From Scilla litardierei (taxonomy: Eukaryota > Streptophyta > Magnoliopsida > Asparagales > Asparagaceae): a stretch of 64,000 bases of DNA. The notes under the pieces are model-generated. The model ran no database searches. It saw nothing but the letters and a program-made list of their open reading frames with translations, and had not been told where the DNA came from. Shown here one piece after another: positions 11,026 through 23,730 of the stretch. Made by a program: the position numbers and the translations under genes. The stretch covers positions 17,478,561 through 17,542,560 of the forward strand of contig CM061130.1 of the NCBI GenBank assembly GCA_030789695.1, written 5' to 3'. The first letter of the stretch is position 1; each line of letters starts with the position of its first letter.

Positions 11026-11492
11026 TTTAGTGGCAGTTTCATCATGCGGGGTCATCTCTAGGAGAAGGAGAATAAAAGGAAGGAAAAAAATAGAAAAACA
11101 CGACGAAAACGACTCAAAACAGCGAAAAAGACACGACTGACGCACATAGTGCGACTCCCTCAAGCTGAACGTTGCATTACCCTCAATTCAATAGGATGAA
11201 GTGCGGGAGGGCAACTAACAATGGGAGGGAAGTACACACGGACAAAGAAATGGAAAAACATGAAAACACAGAAAATGAGACGTAGAAAAATAAAGAAAAT
11301 AAAGACCGACACGGACTAGACAAAATACACACACAAGCACACAAGCACACACACATGATACGACAAACACACACGACGCGACCACAAGCACAAAATATAG
11401 ATCCACCCAAGCTGATCTCAACAATGCCTGAAAAAGATATGATCATGATGAATCAGAAAAACTGGCTAGGGGATAATTAGAGAAAAAAGAAA
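9820..11492 (-). other. E4 non-coding 3' region
   Basis: About 1.7 kb without a credible gene. It holds a (TG)n microsatellite (10967-11024), a CA-rich tract around 11320-11380, and two degenerate purine modules on the minus strand near 11160-11195 (GTTCAGCTTGAGGGAG) and 11400-11430 (ATCAGCTTGGGTGGAT). These resemble the element's own polypurine tract. Confidence 0.6.
10967..11024. repeat. (TG)29 microsatellite
   Basis: 58 uninterrupted bases of TG, 29 units, inside the E4 3' non-coding region. Confidence 0.97.
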
Positions 11493-13478
11493 TCAAGAGG
11501 CAGGAGCAGAAGGCTCCTCATCCTCCTCAGAAGAGAGTGGAGGGGTGTGGTCGGGAAAGTGTGTGGGAGAGGTGACGGGTGTGCGAAGAACTGGAGAAAG
11601 AGATCGAGATCGTGCACGGGCGGGCTCGGTGGGGATGTGAATGATGGGTGGGGTGTCGATGGTAACAGAGGGTGGTAGGGATACGGCGACTAATGAAGAG
11701 GGCGGGGGTAATGATTTTGCTCGCACAACGACTTGTTTCTTGCGACGCGAGTAGGCGGTGATGATAGAGGTGAAAGGTGGTGGAAGATCATCAGTAGGAG
11801 ATGGAAGTGGTGGGTCAACGGTAGTGGTAGGTAAGGAAGTAGTGGGAAGGGAAACAATGGTAGTATCAGACACTGGATGAATATGTGGAGGGGACGATCG
11901 TCTAGGAGGCGACGGAGGAGGTGATGGGGGTGGTGATAGTGGTAGAGCGTCGTAGATATGGGTCAGAAGACGAAGAATGGTGGCTACGTTTCACTCGAGA
12001 GCGATGAAACGAAGATGGGATAGAAAAGAGGTAGATAGATCCGAGGGGGCAGAGGAGGATGCGCCAGCGTGCAAAGTAGCAATCTCGGCCTCGAGAGCGA
12101 GGCGAGCAGTACACGACATAGTGTGTGTCGGTAGCAGTGGTCATACCGACACAAGAGGCTAGGCCATGCAGGGCCGTAGGCAGAGCCTCGAAAGAAACAT
12201 CAGTAGTAGCCGGGGTGGTGGTACTGGGTCCAGCCCCAGGGTCTCCTCAGAACTCAGGGATTTCCTGCTCGTCGAAGTGGGTGGCAGGAGAAGGTGATCG
12301 CCGAGCGTCAGGAAGAGTGAACTGAAGGTGCAGTCCCTTCAGAAACTCAGGGTCAGGTGGGAATGACCAATCTGCCGGAAGCTCAATCGTGACGCGATCA
12401 GGGTTCGGTAGAATGGTATAAGGTGCGGGGGGATGGCCATAGTTAAAAGCGAATCGACCGCCTTCAAGCGGCTTGATGATGTGAGTGTGCCGCAGGACAT
12501 CAATATCAATATGTATAGATCCTGGGGCATAGACCAAATCGGGTGGGATCTCGATGTTGAGAGGTGGATGTTGGGCAATGATTGTGATGATGCCACCGCA
12601 GCAATATTTGCCCTTATTCGCACGGCTAATGTCAACTAGTTTTTGAATTATCCATGAGGCGGCATTGATGTGAACGCGCGGTGCCTCAAAAGAGATCTCG
12701 TCAACACCGGGAATAAAGGGAAAAGTCATTGCACATAAAATGAAAAGATCTGGGATGGTTACGGTGCCGGACTTATCCCTTGGAAAGAAAGTGATGGAAA
12801 TAATGCGATGGGTGAGGCGGAAGACTGGGTGAATAATCGAAGAGGCCTTGGCCTTGGCCCAAGGATATTGATCGTGCAAGGTGAGACGTTTCCAAAAGAA
12901 GTCGACGTCAAAGTTGTCATGGAATTCGTTGGCAAGGGAGCTGCCTTCAAGATTAGGGAACCCAAAGATATCCTTGATAGTGGTCAAAGGAGCACGGAAA
13001 TTTCGGTTCCGAAGGCAAAAAATGATGTTCGACCCTGGCTCTATTTTGATCGTAGAAAGGAATTCTAGTGTGAGCATGGGGTATGAATGAGCATGTGCGT
13101 GGAGGAAGCTAAGCCATCCCAAGTTCGTGAACAAGGATTCGACTTCAGAGAAAACTCCGAGATCGAATAAGGTTTGGTTGTGCGCAAACTTAGAAGCGAG
13201 GTAAGGACGTTGTTCGAGGCGAGAGAAAAAATCTTTGTGGACTTGGGTCATATAGTGAATACCCTGTGGTCCAAGTAGTGGGTCTCTCGCTGGTACGACA
13301 GGTGGGGGTGGTGGCTGGGTAGGCGGTGTTTGAGGAGCGCGTCCACGTGTAGGACTGTGGATCTTTGCCTCTTCCGAGACGGCTCATCATCCATCATAGG
13401 CTGCTTTCCCTTATCTTTGTCCTTAGCTATGATATTGTGGAGATCGGATATGATATGCAAGATGATAGATGAGTGCAC
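11493..13478 (-). pseudogene. E4 ORF3, broken plant retroelement ORF3 protein
   Basis: Same family as the E6 ORF3 protein; function unknown. The largest open part is 13251-12247 (334 residues), carrying the core domain: KAKASSIIHPVFRLTHR, GTVTIPDLFILCAM and YCCGGIITIIAQ align with AKASAIVHPCLRIAQR, GTMSTPDLYMLYAM and ICCGGLITLLAL in E6. A different frame upstream (13478-13248) carries the basic, NLS-like stretch DEPSRKRQRS. The Pro/Ser/Thr-rich C-terminus is spread over 12144-11902 and 11873-11493. Frameshifts lie on both sides of the core, so this is a pseudogene. Confidence 0.75.
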
Positions 13479-14269
13479 ACAACAAATGACAAATCGTTAA
13501 AATGAAATTTCTGGGCAATGTAATAACAAAGATACGGAACGATTTTACCCAGCAATCGATGCGGGTCCTAGCTCCAAAAGCTCCCACAATGCGCGAGGTA
13601 GTGATCCGGAGAGCCGTCGCACACTAATCCAAAGAAAATAGAGTTTTTGAAAATTGGGGGAAAGTTGGTTAGGGCTAGGGTTTGTTCAGATTTGCAGCTT
13701 GAATGTGGTTAATGGAGGGGCTTTGATGGTGGGGGATTAGTGGATGAAGTGGAGGAGGATGATTAGTAACGGTAAGGAGTGATGGAGAAGATCGTGTGTA
13801 AGGAAATCCAAACGACGGGGTGGAAATAGGTTTTGAAGTCGAGTGGAATGGCAGTCAGGTGGGGGTTATATAGGGTTTTGGTCACCCGATCGAGTGGAAA
13901 TCCACCTGATCGGTTGGATCAATTTTCAAAAACTCTCTTGGATTAGCAGCTACAGGTCACCCGATCAGGTGAGAACTCACCCGATCGGTTGACCGCTCTC
14001 TGAAAAAACTTATAAAGTCTCTGTTTTAATTCACCCGATCAGTCACCCGATGGCCGACTGTATCACTCGTTTGGTTGGTTCTTCGACCGAAGTATGGCCA
14101 CTTACTGAAATAATCCACCCGATCGGATGGTGTATGACCCGATCGGGTGAGGCAATTCCTGCACAAAAAATTCAAATTCTCTAAGTTTCCGAACAAATGA
14201 TCCCCACAGCAGCATATATACACTAAAATTAATTGACTGATTTTATTAAAAGCCAGTAGAAGTTTAGGA
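13479..14269 (-). repeat. E4 ORF3 leader with CACCCGATCGGGTG palindromes
   Basis: This non-coding stretch separates gag-protease from ORF3. Between 13885 and 14145 it holds about eight full or decayed copies of CACCCGATCGGGTG, the same motif that fills the E4 LTR at 9187-9535. No gene is seen here. Confidence 0.7.
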
Positions 14270-14320
14270 CATGGGTTGCCTCCCATGAAACGCTCTTTTT
14301 TAAAGTCGTTCACTCGACTT
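14270..14320 (-). promoter_or_regulatory. E4 double hairpin after the gag-protease stop
   Basis: On the minus strand H0 is AAGTCG-AGTGAA-CGACTT (14320-14303, perfect 6 bp) and H1 is CATGGG-AGGCAA-CCCATG (14287-14270, perfect 6 bp). The first begins 12 bases after the stop codon at 14333. Confidence 0.65.
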
Positions 14321-14332
14321 CTGATACGATGT

Positions 14333-15801
14333 TCAAGGTGGCTTGAATGGGTGACGCTCGATGTTTGGCATCTTCTCAGCAGCTGGAATAAAAATTCTGG
14401 TTGTCGATGGTAGCGATAAGTGGACGGTCTCAATCACTCCCTGATTGGTAATATCCAGGGGCTTCTCCTTAGTGTTGGCGATACACGCCACTCTCTTCAA
14501 GATTCGCACTTCGTCGGCAGTGAGCACCAAAGGCTCCGTGCCCTTGCTCTTCATCTGAGCATTCTTTTCAAATCCAGGGGGAGTTGATTGGTAGACACAT
14601 TTTGGCTCAGAAATTTCCTCTTCGTCTAGCCTAGAGTGCTCCTCTACACTATCCAAGTCTTCAAGAGGGTTTCTAGAAAGAATTTCCAATGCTCCCGCTT
14701 CATAGACTTTCTCATCTTCAATCTCCAGAAGCTTGCAATTAGATTCCTCGGGTGGTAGCTTCATGGATACCGCTAAGTCGAATTCAACCGTTTGATCACC
14801 AACGTTCAAAGACAACTTTCCCTTCTTCACATCGATAAGCACACCGGTGGTCGCATTAAAAGGTCTTCCGAGAATAATCGGAGTATGATTATCCTCGGGC
14901 ATATCCATCACTACAAAGTCCACCGACACACGTACGCCGCAGACATCAACTGGTAGGTCGTCGACAACTCCCACGGGATATTTGACTGACCGATCCGCTA
15001 GGTGCAAAGACATCCCAGTAGGTTCCAGTTCTCCCATGTTGATTCTTCTGTAGAGTGAAAGGTGCATCAGACTCACACTTGCTCCGAAATCAACAAGTGC
15101 TCTATTGATATAAAATTCCCATATATAGCATGGAATCGAAAAACTTCCCAGGTCCTTAAGCTTTGGCGGTTCGGCTTGTTGAATCAGGGCGCTACACTCG
15201 GCCGTAAGAACCACCTTTTCTTTCCTTGTTCTCTTCGTCACTGGATCTTTGAGAAATTTTGCGTACGAAGGTATAGTTTCAATTGCTTCAAGGAACGGGA
15301 TCTGAAGACTTAGATCTTTCACCATTTCAAAGAACCTGCCATATTTTTCGTCGATCTTGGTCTTGGCAAGCCTTTGCAGAAATGGAACCAAAGGCTTGAA
15401 AACTCTCAAGTCTTCACCGTCATTCTTCTTCCTTTTTCTCAGAATCTTCCTTGGAGTCACGGGACTTGATGTTGAAGCTCCGTTGTCGTTCATCTCTATC
15501 TTTGGTTGCACAATGACAATGGGCACTTCCTTATCTTTCTCGACCTCCCGTGCCGGAATCTTTTTTCCAGTCCTCAAAACAATAGCGGAAACATTCGCTT
15601 GACTAGGTGTCAAGGCTAAGGTTTGGCTCGATGCTCTAGGATTCACCTCTGGTTGACCCGGCAATTGTCCTTGCGCCTTTTGGAGGTTGTGCAACCCCAA
15701 TTGGGTTACTTGGTCGACCAAGGATTTCTGCCCAAGTTGTAATTGTGGAGTGATCTTCTCCTGATTTGAAATGTATTGAGCTAGAAGGTTCTCAATCGGA
15801 G
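14333..15801 (-). pseudogene. E4 gag C-terminus and aspartic protease (3' part of split gag-pro)
   Basis: The frame is open for about 490 codons from the E5 junction. It holds a gag C-terminal region, a conserved PFLEAIETIPSYAKFLKD block, and a retropepsin-like domain with ALVDFGASVSLM at the active site (Asp-Phe-Gly instead of the usual D-T/S-G; Athila-type proteins often have D-L-G). ILGRPFNATTGVLIDVKKG marks the protease C-terminal half. It ends about 150 residues later at a stop with no RT. The first residues of the open frame derive from the E5 LTR, so the true 5' part is at 38147-38656. Confidence 0.75.
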
Positions 15802-18800
15802 TATAACGGCCGGTACCCACTATTCGTTATACGGCTGTGCGTATAGCAATTTTGAGTACCTGATTGATTTTGTTGCTTTGCATGTGAGTCGTGTTGTTGA
15901 GTCATTAGGGCCGTAGCACTTGGTTGTGTCCCTAGCAAGCCAACCCCCGACGTGTGCCCAACTTGGAATTATTGTCACCTTTGGGCCCCGTATCCTTTAT
16001 ACGCTTAATGTGCACGTATCTATTTTAGACCTTGTCTGTATCCGAACCCTATTGTGTGATATGCCGTTGTGACCCTCTCAGCGAGTATTAAATTGTGGAA
16101 TTATTTTGGAACGTCATTTCATGGGTCGTTCTCTCACGATTTGACCTTATTTGGCGAGACGTCGCGATTTTCACTTTTGTCACGAGGCCTTTTTATTTTT
16201 AATTTCGTTTCTCGTCATCGAAATTGTGATCCTTCTTCTCTGTCTTCTTTCTCTCGTCGTCTCGGTTACTCCAGTATTTATCTTACGATTTTTAGGCTTC
16301 GTTTGATCTACTTTCAGTATTTCGCCAACCATTAGCCGTTTAATCCTAAGTATCACATGGTTCTTTATCTTCCTAATAATTAGATAATAATAATATATCT
16401 CCTGATGTTAACCTAGCCCACATTTTTAATCTTGGCCCAACTCATTTAGACCCACGCACACTGCTCTTATTTTGGGCTTTGCATTCCTATAAGGAAATAA
16501 CAAAGGATTAAATAAACCCTAAGCCTAGCTATCCAGGTGCTACTCATGCTCACAAAACCCCATGGGCCTTCACGTACTGCACTTTCCCATCCCCCACACA
16601 GTTTTGGGTTTTTAAATGATGATAAATAATAAGTAAAGTTGGTGTATCCTATATGAACCCCCACGTGATCGAGCATTCCCCTAGTTCATTAAACCTAGGG
16701 CTTATTATTTACTCTCCCAGCGTCAAATTGGCCGCCGCCCCTCTATTTGTTATTCATGCGAAATTCTCCAGCGCCTCTTCTCCTCGCACTTTCGCCCGTA
16801 TCGCGGCCCCCTCGCAGCGCAGCAGCGACCCACCTCGCCGGACCCATCCCCGCGCGTCCCCAGGCGTAGCTCGGCATCTCCTGGCGACGTCCGACGTCCC
16901 CATGCGTCGCTCGACCATTCCCCGTCGACTCCCTCACCGGAGTGTGTCGCCCGAGACAGCGGCGGCACCGCCACACATGGCAGAGCCCCACGACAACCCA
17001 AACGCCGGCGCCTCTCCGAAGATTACTCTCATCATCACCCGCCCCTCGACAGCCTCCCTTTGAATGCCGACCACCTCCCCTATTTTCTCTCAATTCCTCT
17101 GCTCGAAATAGAGCCCCTTCCGCCGTTCTCGCCCCACCAAACGGCTGCAGCTCCTCCCCTTGGACTCCGCTCAGCCCGCCCAGAGACCCATCGCTGATCT
17201 CCCCGACCTCCTCTTCGACTAGACCGCCTCCCCACCCTGCCGCCAGCACAACACGCCGGTCGCCTTCTTCGCACCGCAGACCGCCGCCCCTCCGGTGCTC
17301 ATACGACGAGCTCTGATCTCCCCGACGCCGGCGGTCTCCTCAACAAGTTCGCCGCCAGCGTCTCCCCGTTTTCGACCGCCACCCCTATTTCGACTGCTTA
17401 TCCTCCGTCTGCCGTTGTCACTTGCGGGCACGACAACGACAACGAATCAGCAGGTGGTGAGTGTTACGAGCGACTGCTTATAATATTGGGTTGCTACCTA
17501 CATGCGTGAATATTTATACGAGCTAATGGTAATGGGTTAAGTCTTGATGGGGACTAGTTTTGCTTTAAAACTTACTACGTATGAACTTATAGCATAGCAC
17601 TACGTTTAAAAATATTTCATGGCAATTGGGGTTATAATTTTGATAAGATATCAGTTTAGTGTTATTATATTAGCCCTGTTATCATATATGTGTCTTTTTG
17701 TTAGTTCTGTTAAAGTATATGTTAGTTACTACATGTATGTTTATAACAGTGGGTATTGCTTTTATAAATGTAGGTTGATAACTAATATAAAAATGTAAGT
17801 CTTTATACAAGCTCTCCCATAATAATGTAACAACAGTCTTTGTAGTGCTTTAATAAGGGATATGTATTTTTGAGCATTATCTTATAATGATAACCCCAAT
17901 ATTTTTGTTATATTAAAATGTAAAGTTAGTAAGGTGTGTTAGTGATATTAATTATATGGGTTACTCTCTGAGGTCAGAACGTGTTAGTTACATAGGGTAG
18001 CATGTAGAGTTATAAATGGTAGTCAACCTGTGGTTAATAATTCCTTAGTTAACATTCTAAATCCATTGACGCAGATACGTTGTTCTTTTCGCTACAACTC
18101 TCGGGAAGCGAAATCGTCAAAACAGGTTTGGGATGATTGATTTGGAGCACATAGGGTGATCTGGACCATTGTTGAACTGAGACTATGAACGTTGTTTAGG
18201 CAAGTGAAACTTGCCAAGCTTTGCTTTAGGCCATGTTTTAGGCCACTTCCTTGTTTTAGCGTAAAAGAGACTAGACAGTGAAATGATAGCTGTCTAGACG
18301 CAACTTTAAGATCTAGCTTGACGAAGCTAGATCTGACACCCTGCCATGTCATTCATGCATTGTTATCTGTCATGTTTAAATTCCTTATCTGTACGCACAT
18401 AAACTGTTATCTGCCATGCATTGCATCTTACATGTCAAGCAAGTTGAATGTTGCATTCGTAGCACACGCTACAATACTTGTACTTCCTTGTTCAGGCTAG
18501 GTGCACCCCTATGCCATCATGAAAAACACTTCCTGGCTCGTGATCCAGAAGATGGGTGCCAGTCCATATACACGTGGAGGGGTAGGGATAAGCGATCACT
18601 TGAGCTTAGGAGTTGGCCCGATCAGCCACTCTAGCCAAAAGGCGTAATCTCTGTGCACGACGTGCTTACTAGACTTGTCCTTGTACTTGTGTTTGTTCTT
18701 GCAAAACTTGACATCCATGCCATGATTTAAATGCCATGCTCGTACTTTACTTTACTTGTTGCACTCATGCTATATCTGCCATGTCATTGCATCATGCTAG

Positions 18801-19344
18801 AACTGCTAGGTTGTTTACTTTTACTTTCAGTTTCCTTGCACAAGTCTCGTGTAGACTTGCTGACATGTGCCCCTTGCTCTTTTGGGTGTCACATGTTAGA
18901 CCCTGAGCCAGAGACCGTTGCTGAGTACGTGGTTATTGCTGACGCTGAGCCTGAGCCCTTGCCTGTCCAGGAGGGGTTTGTGGATACCGGTGACCAGTCT
19001 TAGTGACCTCGCTGAGTTCCCCTTTTGTTTAGGATTTCTGTTAGTTGTCGGTGCGTGGTACCTTTACTTTGTACGTTGTACTTTTGTTGGCAATTCTGGG
19101 GCCTTTTTAGACTCTTTTCTTTTAGCCTGGTGGCTTTTCTGTGATGTTGGGATTTATTTTTATGGATATTCTGAGATTTCTTTTTGTCTCATTTCCTTAT
19201 TATTATCTTTGTTTCGTATCGAAATTGCAAGGACCTGCCATTTAATGTTTATTGACGCTTATCGGACTTGCAGCTTTGCAGTTTCAAGTCTGAGCGGACC
19301 TACTCACGCTTCGCCTCCATATTTTTGGGAAGCGGGGCGTGACA
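15802..19344 (+). repeat. E5 5' LTR
   Basis: It matches 34599-38146 end to end. The region from about 16730 to 17450 is strikingly GC-rich and Pro/Ser/Ala-rich if translated; it then changes sharply to AT-rich sequence at a donor-like GTGAGT (17457). I do not regard the frames in the GC-rich part as genes because the two LTR copies differ there by frame-changing indels. Confidence 0.9.
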
Positions 19345-22211
19345 GGTTTTGTTGGTGGCCCACGCAGGTCTGTCTTGCAACTGCGAATTATCGGAACAAC
19401 GATAATAACTATGGAATGTCCATTAAATAAATTGCAACATCCGAGTCATAAGACTTGAGTCTAGTCGTTTTCATATGTCACTAGGTGGTAAGAAGACTTA
19501 GTTAGACGTCTGAGCTTGCTAGTTAGAGGTTCCTGATTGTTAGTTAGACTCCCTGCTAGGAATTGATTTAATCGTCTTAGGAGTTACCTTAGTGGTTCTT
19601 GTCTAACTCTGACCATATTAGACTTCTAGAATTTCTTTAGTCGTTCACTTGGGTTCATCGATTTCTGGCCAAGCTGAACGCATTTCATTACCGTCTAGCT
19701 CCTTAGAAAGTCTTAGCGTTTAGTTTCTTAATCTTAAGTTGATCGACCTTAGGAGTTTTCCCGTAGATTTTCCCAGGTCATACCCTAGGCGTATTTATGT
19801 TTTGATCATCCGACCATTTTCCTTGCCTCGATTCACGAGATCGCCTCATGACGATCGTCGTCAATTTTCGAACCTCTCCGTTACAAATCTTGAATCTTCT
19901 GAAAGTTATTTTTCGATTTCCCTTATTGAAAGTTTTCGCTAAGTTTACATTTTATTTTAAACCCTCTACGTATATATTTTTAAATTTAATTTTTTCACTA
20001 TTCGATTGAGTTAAAATCCTTTCGTAAATTTTGGAGTCTATTGGTTAAATTTTTTTTTATTTCTATCTCGTAGCGCATTGCTAACCAATATTTCTCGTAT
20101 TTTGATTTTAAACCCTATTACTATTTTGATAGTTCGATATACCATCTTTCTAAACTACGAAATTCATTTTATCCTTTTACTATATATACTTTAGGATATC
20201 TTCCAAGATAAATAGAATTTTAATTATCTTATATATATATATTTGTCCTAGATACGTTGTACCCGTACTTTAAAACCCTTGTATAAAACAGTTTCTTTTT
20301 GGCAAATCCTGGTTCCTCTTAAAGTAGTTTCACTATTGATTATTTTAAATTTTTCCCTAACTTAAAGACTTTGAAAGCATTTAACATGAGCCTAAATTCT
20401 TCAGTTAAATTTAATTCTTCGAATCTCGAAACTTTTGCCAAAATTATTAAATTATTGCTGCATAGCATTTTCTAACCAATGTCCTTAATGTTCGTGTAAA
20501 TGATTTACTTTCCTCCTGATAATTTTATATAAGCCAATAAACCATTTTCTCTTATTATGTATATTCGACTCAAACTTGTTCCGAACAACTTGTTTTATCA
20601 ATCTCCAAATATTTTTATACAGATGAGGACTCTAACTTTTGAAGTACAACAGTTTTCAAATTTCACGTATTTTAGCTTATGTTATTTACACTATTTTCTT
20701 TCTGTATCCTATAAGAGTATCACTACATCTCCCTTTCCTCTACCTAAATATTCACAAGTGAGTCGTTGTTTCACCTAACCAAGCTGTCTCCTTGTATTCG
20801 TCCTATCTGAACTCGTGCTTATCGATCCTTCATTCGTCACGCTTTCGACCTCGATCTCCCTCTATTACTTAGGATGTAGTGCTCGTCAATGACAGTGTCA
20901 ACTCTAATTTGTTAGTAGGCCCTTGGACCTTTGTGATGTTGTCGTGGTGCATGTACCTAAGTTGAGTATGTGGACTTGAATGAGTGTGCTCCCCTATAGT
21001 ATATTAATGTTTGCCTATTGTGTGATATATACATACTCAGAGTTATTCGTGATGTTATGAAGTTGTTTGTGTGTTAGTATTTATAGATATGTGTGAGGAT
21101 AGCTATACCACTCTAGGGGCGTCTGTGTGTATAAGAATCAGCGTTGAAATATCTAATGAGGTGTATGTAGTTGGAGATACTTATAATGGTTGAAATAATA
21201 TGTTGGTAAAGATATGTGTTTGATAGGTGTGATAATAATAGGTGTACGTATAGATAAGTGGGTAGGTCTATTATATGACCTATATGTTAGTACGTGTGAG
21301 TATGTGCTCGTACGTAGATACGTATTGTGCCTAGACGTAAGTAGTTATGTATTTGTTGCATGAGTATATATGTGATATACATATGGTAATAGGATTATAA
21401 TTTTGATTGGTATTGCTTGCTTTTATAGGATGTTGCATACGTGTATACCATGAGGTATACACGACTATTGCATATCTTAACTAGGTATGAAGTAGATGTG
21501 TTAGTATACTAATTATAGGTAGTAGGATATGGTGTGAATATATGTTCTACATGTGTGAGACTATACTGTGAATGTATGCATTAGGGAGGGTATTATAATT
21601 ATACGTGTGCTGATGTCTGTATTATTATTATGGTATATAAAGTAATTGAACTATGTGGGTGTTACCTGACTAAATATTAAGTGTGATTGACATATGGTAT
21701 GTATATGGTTATATTGGTAGATGTGTATATGTTGGAGTGGTATTGGTATAGGTATAAATACCGTGTTACATATATAGAGTATTTTGATATGTGTTTCGAG
21801 TCTCACTCAAGCTTGAGTGGGTATACTATAAGTATCTTGTTGCATATGTATGTGGTTGCGTGTAGTACCATGAATATAGCGATGGATGATGTATGTATAG
21901 TGATAGGATTGTTTGAGCCTGGTTGTGTTACGAACATGATTGTGGGTCGCTATACCAGTATATAGTTATCTGTATTGGTGACTATGGTATGTGTGGCGTG
22001 TCGTGAATATAGTTATAGGACCGTATGTGATGTGAATATATGGTGAAATATTTGCATGCATTGGAATGACTAAATAATTGTGAAATTATAGTAGTAGTAA
22101 GTGTAACTTAGATATAATAACATGATTGAATGTTGAGTGGCGTGACTACATGTGTTGATGTGTTTGGTATTGGATGTATACTAGGAAATATTAGGGAGTA
22201 GTATACACATA
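19345..22211 (+). other. E5 interior, left part
   Basis: 2.9 kb of AT-rich sequence with no coding frame of note. The right half (about 20900-22200) is rich in TATGTG/TATAC words. I could not recognise a primer binding site at the start. ACATA at 22207-22211 is the target duplication of E6. Confidence 0.6.
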
Positions 22212-22574
22212 TGATCGCGCCCCGGATACACGTCCCGAGGCGACGGTTGTAGTTTTACCGCAAGCGCACGGTATGGTGGCGAGCGGGTATCGAACACAGG
22301 GAGGACGAATGACCGTGCTTGCTCCTGATCAACCTGGCTATTTAGGAACAGAGATAATTGCCTTGGGCGATCCTGTCACAATCGTCAGACAAATTTGCGA
22401 AATATCAAATCAAATAAAGAACGTCTAGGGAAAGGGGAATCCCCACTACTCACCGTATTTCATAAATGTGGTTCGCCGGTATCGAAATCGCTAGAATGAG
22501 AATTTGGATGAACTAGTTGCAACTAAATGTGGAACCAAGCTCACGCTCTCGCGCTGTTGCCGGTCTATAACTAT

Positions 22575-22878
22575 CCTAGGTTTGGGTCCAATCTCTTGCA
22601 AACCCTAGCCTAGGGAAGCTAGCATTAAGATCAACATCATCGTCCAATTGCGCACCGAGCCCAATCTCTTGCAAACTCGGTCCACAATCTAAATTAGGAT
22701 AGTTCCTACCCGTCCAATCTCTTGCAAACGGGTATCGGCACGGAATTGCAACCGGAGGTCCTAGTATCGGTCCAATCTCTTGCAAACCGATACTTCGAAA
22801 ATCCGACTCCAACCCAATTCGGATTTCTAGGGCTTCCTATCAAATTGGGATCCAATCTCTTGCAAATCCCAATTGATA
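22575..22878 (-). promoter_or_regulatory. E6 LTR array of five constant-loop hairpins
   Basis: The loop CCAATCTCTTGCAA (+ strand) occurs five times. Each copy is flanked by different but complementary arms: GGGT/ACCC with outer CCTAGG/CCTAGG (22575-22614); ACCGAG/CTCGGT (22654-22681); TACCCGT/ACGGGTA (22707-22734); AGTATCGGT/ACCGATACT (22763-22794); AATTGGGAT/ATCCCAATT with outer TATC/GATA (22838-22878). Identical arrays lie in the other LTR (offset +10176). They sit in the 3' part of the LTR in sense direction, where R/U5 would be. Confidence 0.85.
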
Positions 22879-23355
22879 TGAATACCTAGCTATCCGTAGT
22901 AATTCGATCCCAATCTAATCCCTAATAACAATCCTAGCTCAATTTCTACCGATTCAACACAAATAGGAAATAGGGCTTGTAGGGTTCATCCCCACGCCCC
23001 GAGACGTGGAGACTACTCACAAATCATAGCAATAGCACAAAAATAATCAATGAAATAGGCAATGTAATTCATCACAACAATGATATAAACAATAAAAATA
23101 GAGTTTTTGGGGAAGAGAAATGCAAACCAATGTAGATCTTCAATTAATCCAACAAAAATCCAAGTTTTTCTCTTCTCCAATCACAATTAATAAAGCTAAA
23201 AAGTAGACTCAAAAAGCTGCAAAAAATCTGAGAGATAGCCCCCAAAACTAGGGCAAAAACAGAGCTTAAATAGCCCCAAAAATCGTCCAAAAATCCTGAC
23301 CAAAACGCCCCTGCACAGCCTGTTTTCCGCAAATTTCGCTACAGGCAGCGCATCG

Positions 23356-23730
23356 CACTCGGCCGAGTGACAAAAGTCGCTCGGCCGAGTGAAAACCCTG
23401 TCATTTTCCAGTAAGTTGTGGGCTTCAGGGGTCTTCAGTTCGGGGGCGGCTCGGCCGAGTGAGTTGTCGTCACTCGGCCGATGGCTTCACTTCACTCGGG
23501 CGGACGGGATTTACCACTCGGCCGAGTGGGTCTTCTGAAGCTCAGATGGCCGAAAAACAGTAACTTCGATATTCTGGAGGGGCTTCGTCTGGGCGCCACT
23601 CGGGCGGACGTGGTATCGTCACTCGGCCGATGTGGTCTCCGTCGCTCGGCCGAGTACACATGGAAATCGTGTCTGAACGGGTCGGCCGAGCGGTGTCTCG
23701 CTGGTCGGCCGAGTGGCTCCTCCACTCGGC
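23356..23730 (-). repeat. E6 LTR array of ACTCGGCCGAGT palindromes
   Basis: About ten full or near copies of CACTCGGCCGAGTG within 375 bases, 300-675 bases from the sense start of the LTR, in the probable U3. The motif returns upstream of ORF3 at 28800-29130. The copy at 33532-33906 in the other LTR is equivalent. Confidence 0.85.

Noticed and set aside
16653..17483. Pro/Ser/Arg-rich open frames in the E5 LTR as a captured gene
   Set aside because: The partner LTR has different frame lengths and indels, and no domain is recognised; GC-rich composition explains the long frames.
18731..19430. Cys/Leu-rich open frames at the end of the E5 LTR
   Set aside because: They run across the LTR boundary or change between copies, and no family is recognised.
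23356..23730. Regularly repeated palindromes as a CRISPR array or satellite
   Set aside because: Units are 12-14 bases, irregularly spaced, in a plant LTR, and the spacers are not uniform.
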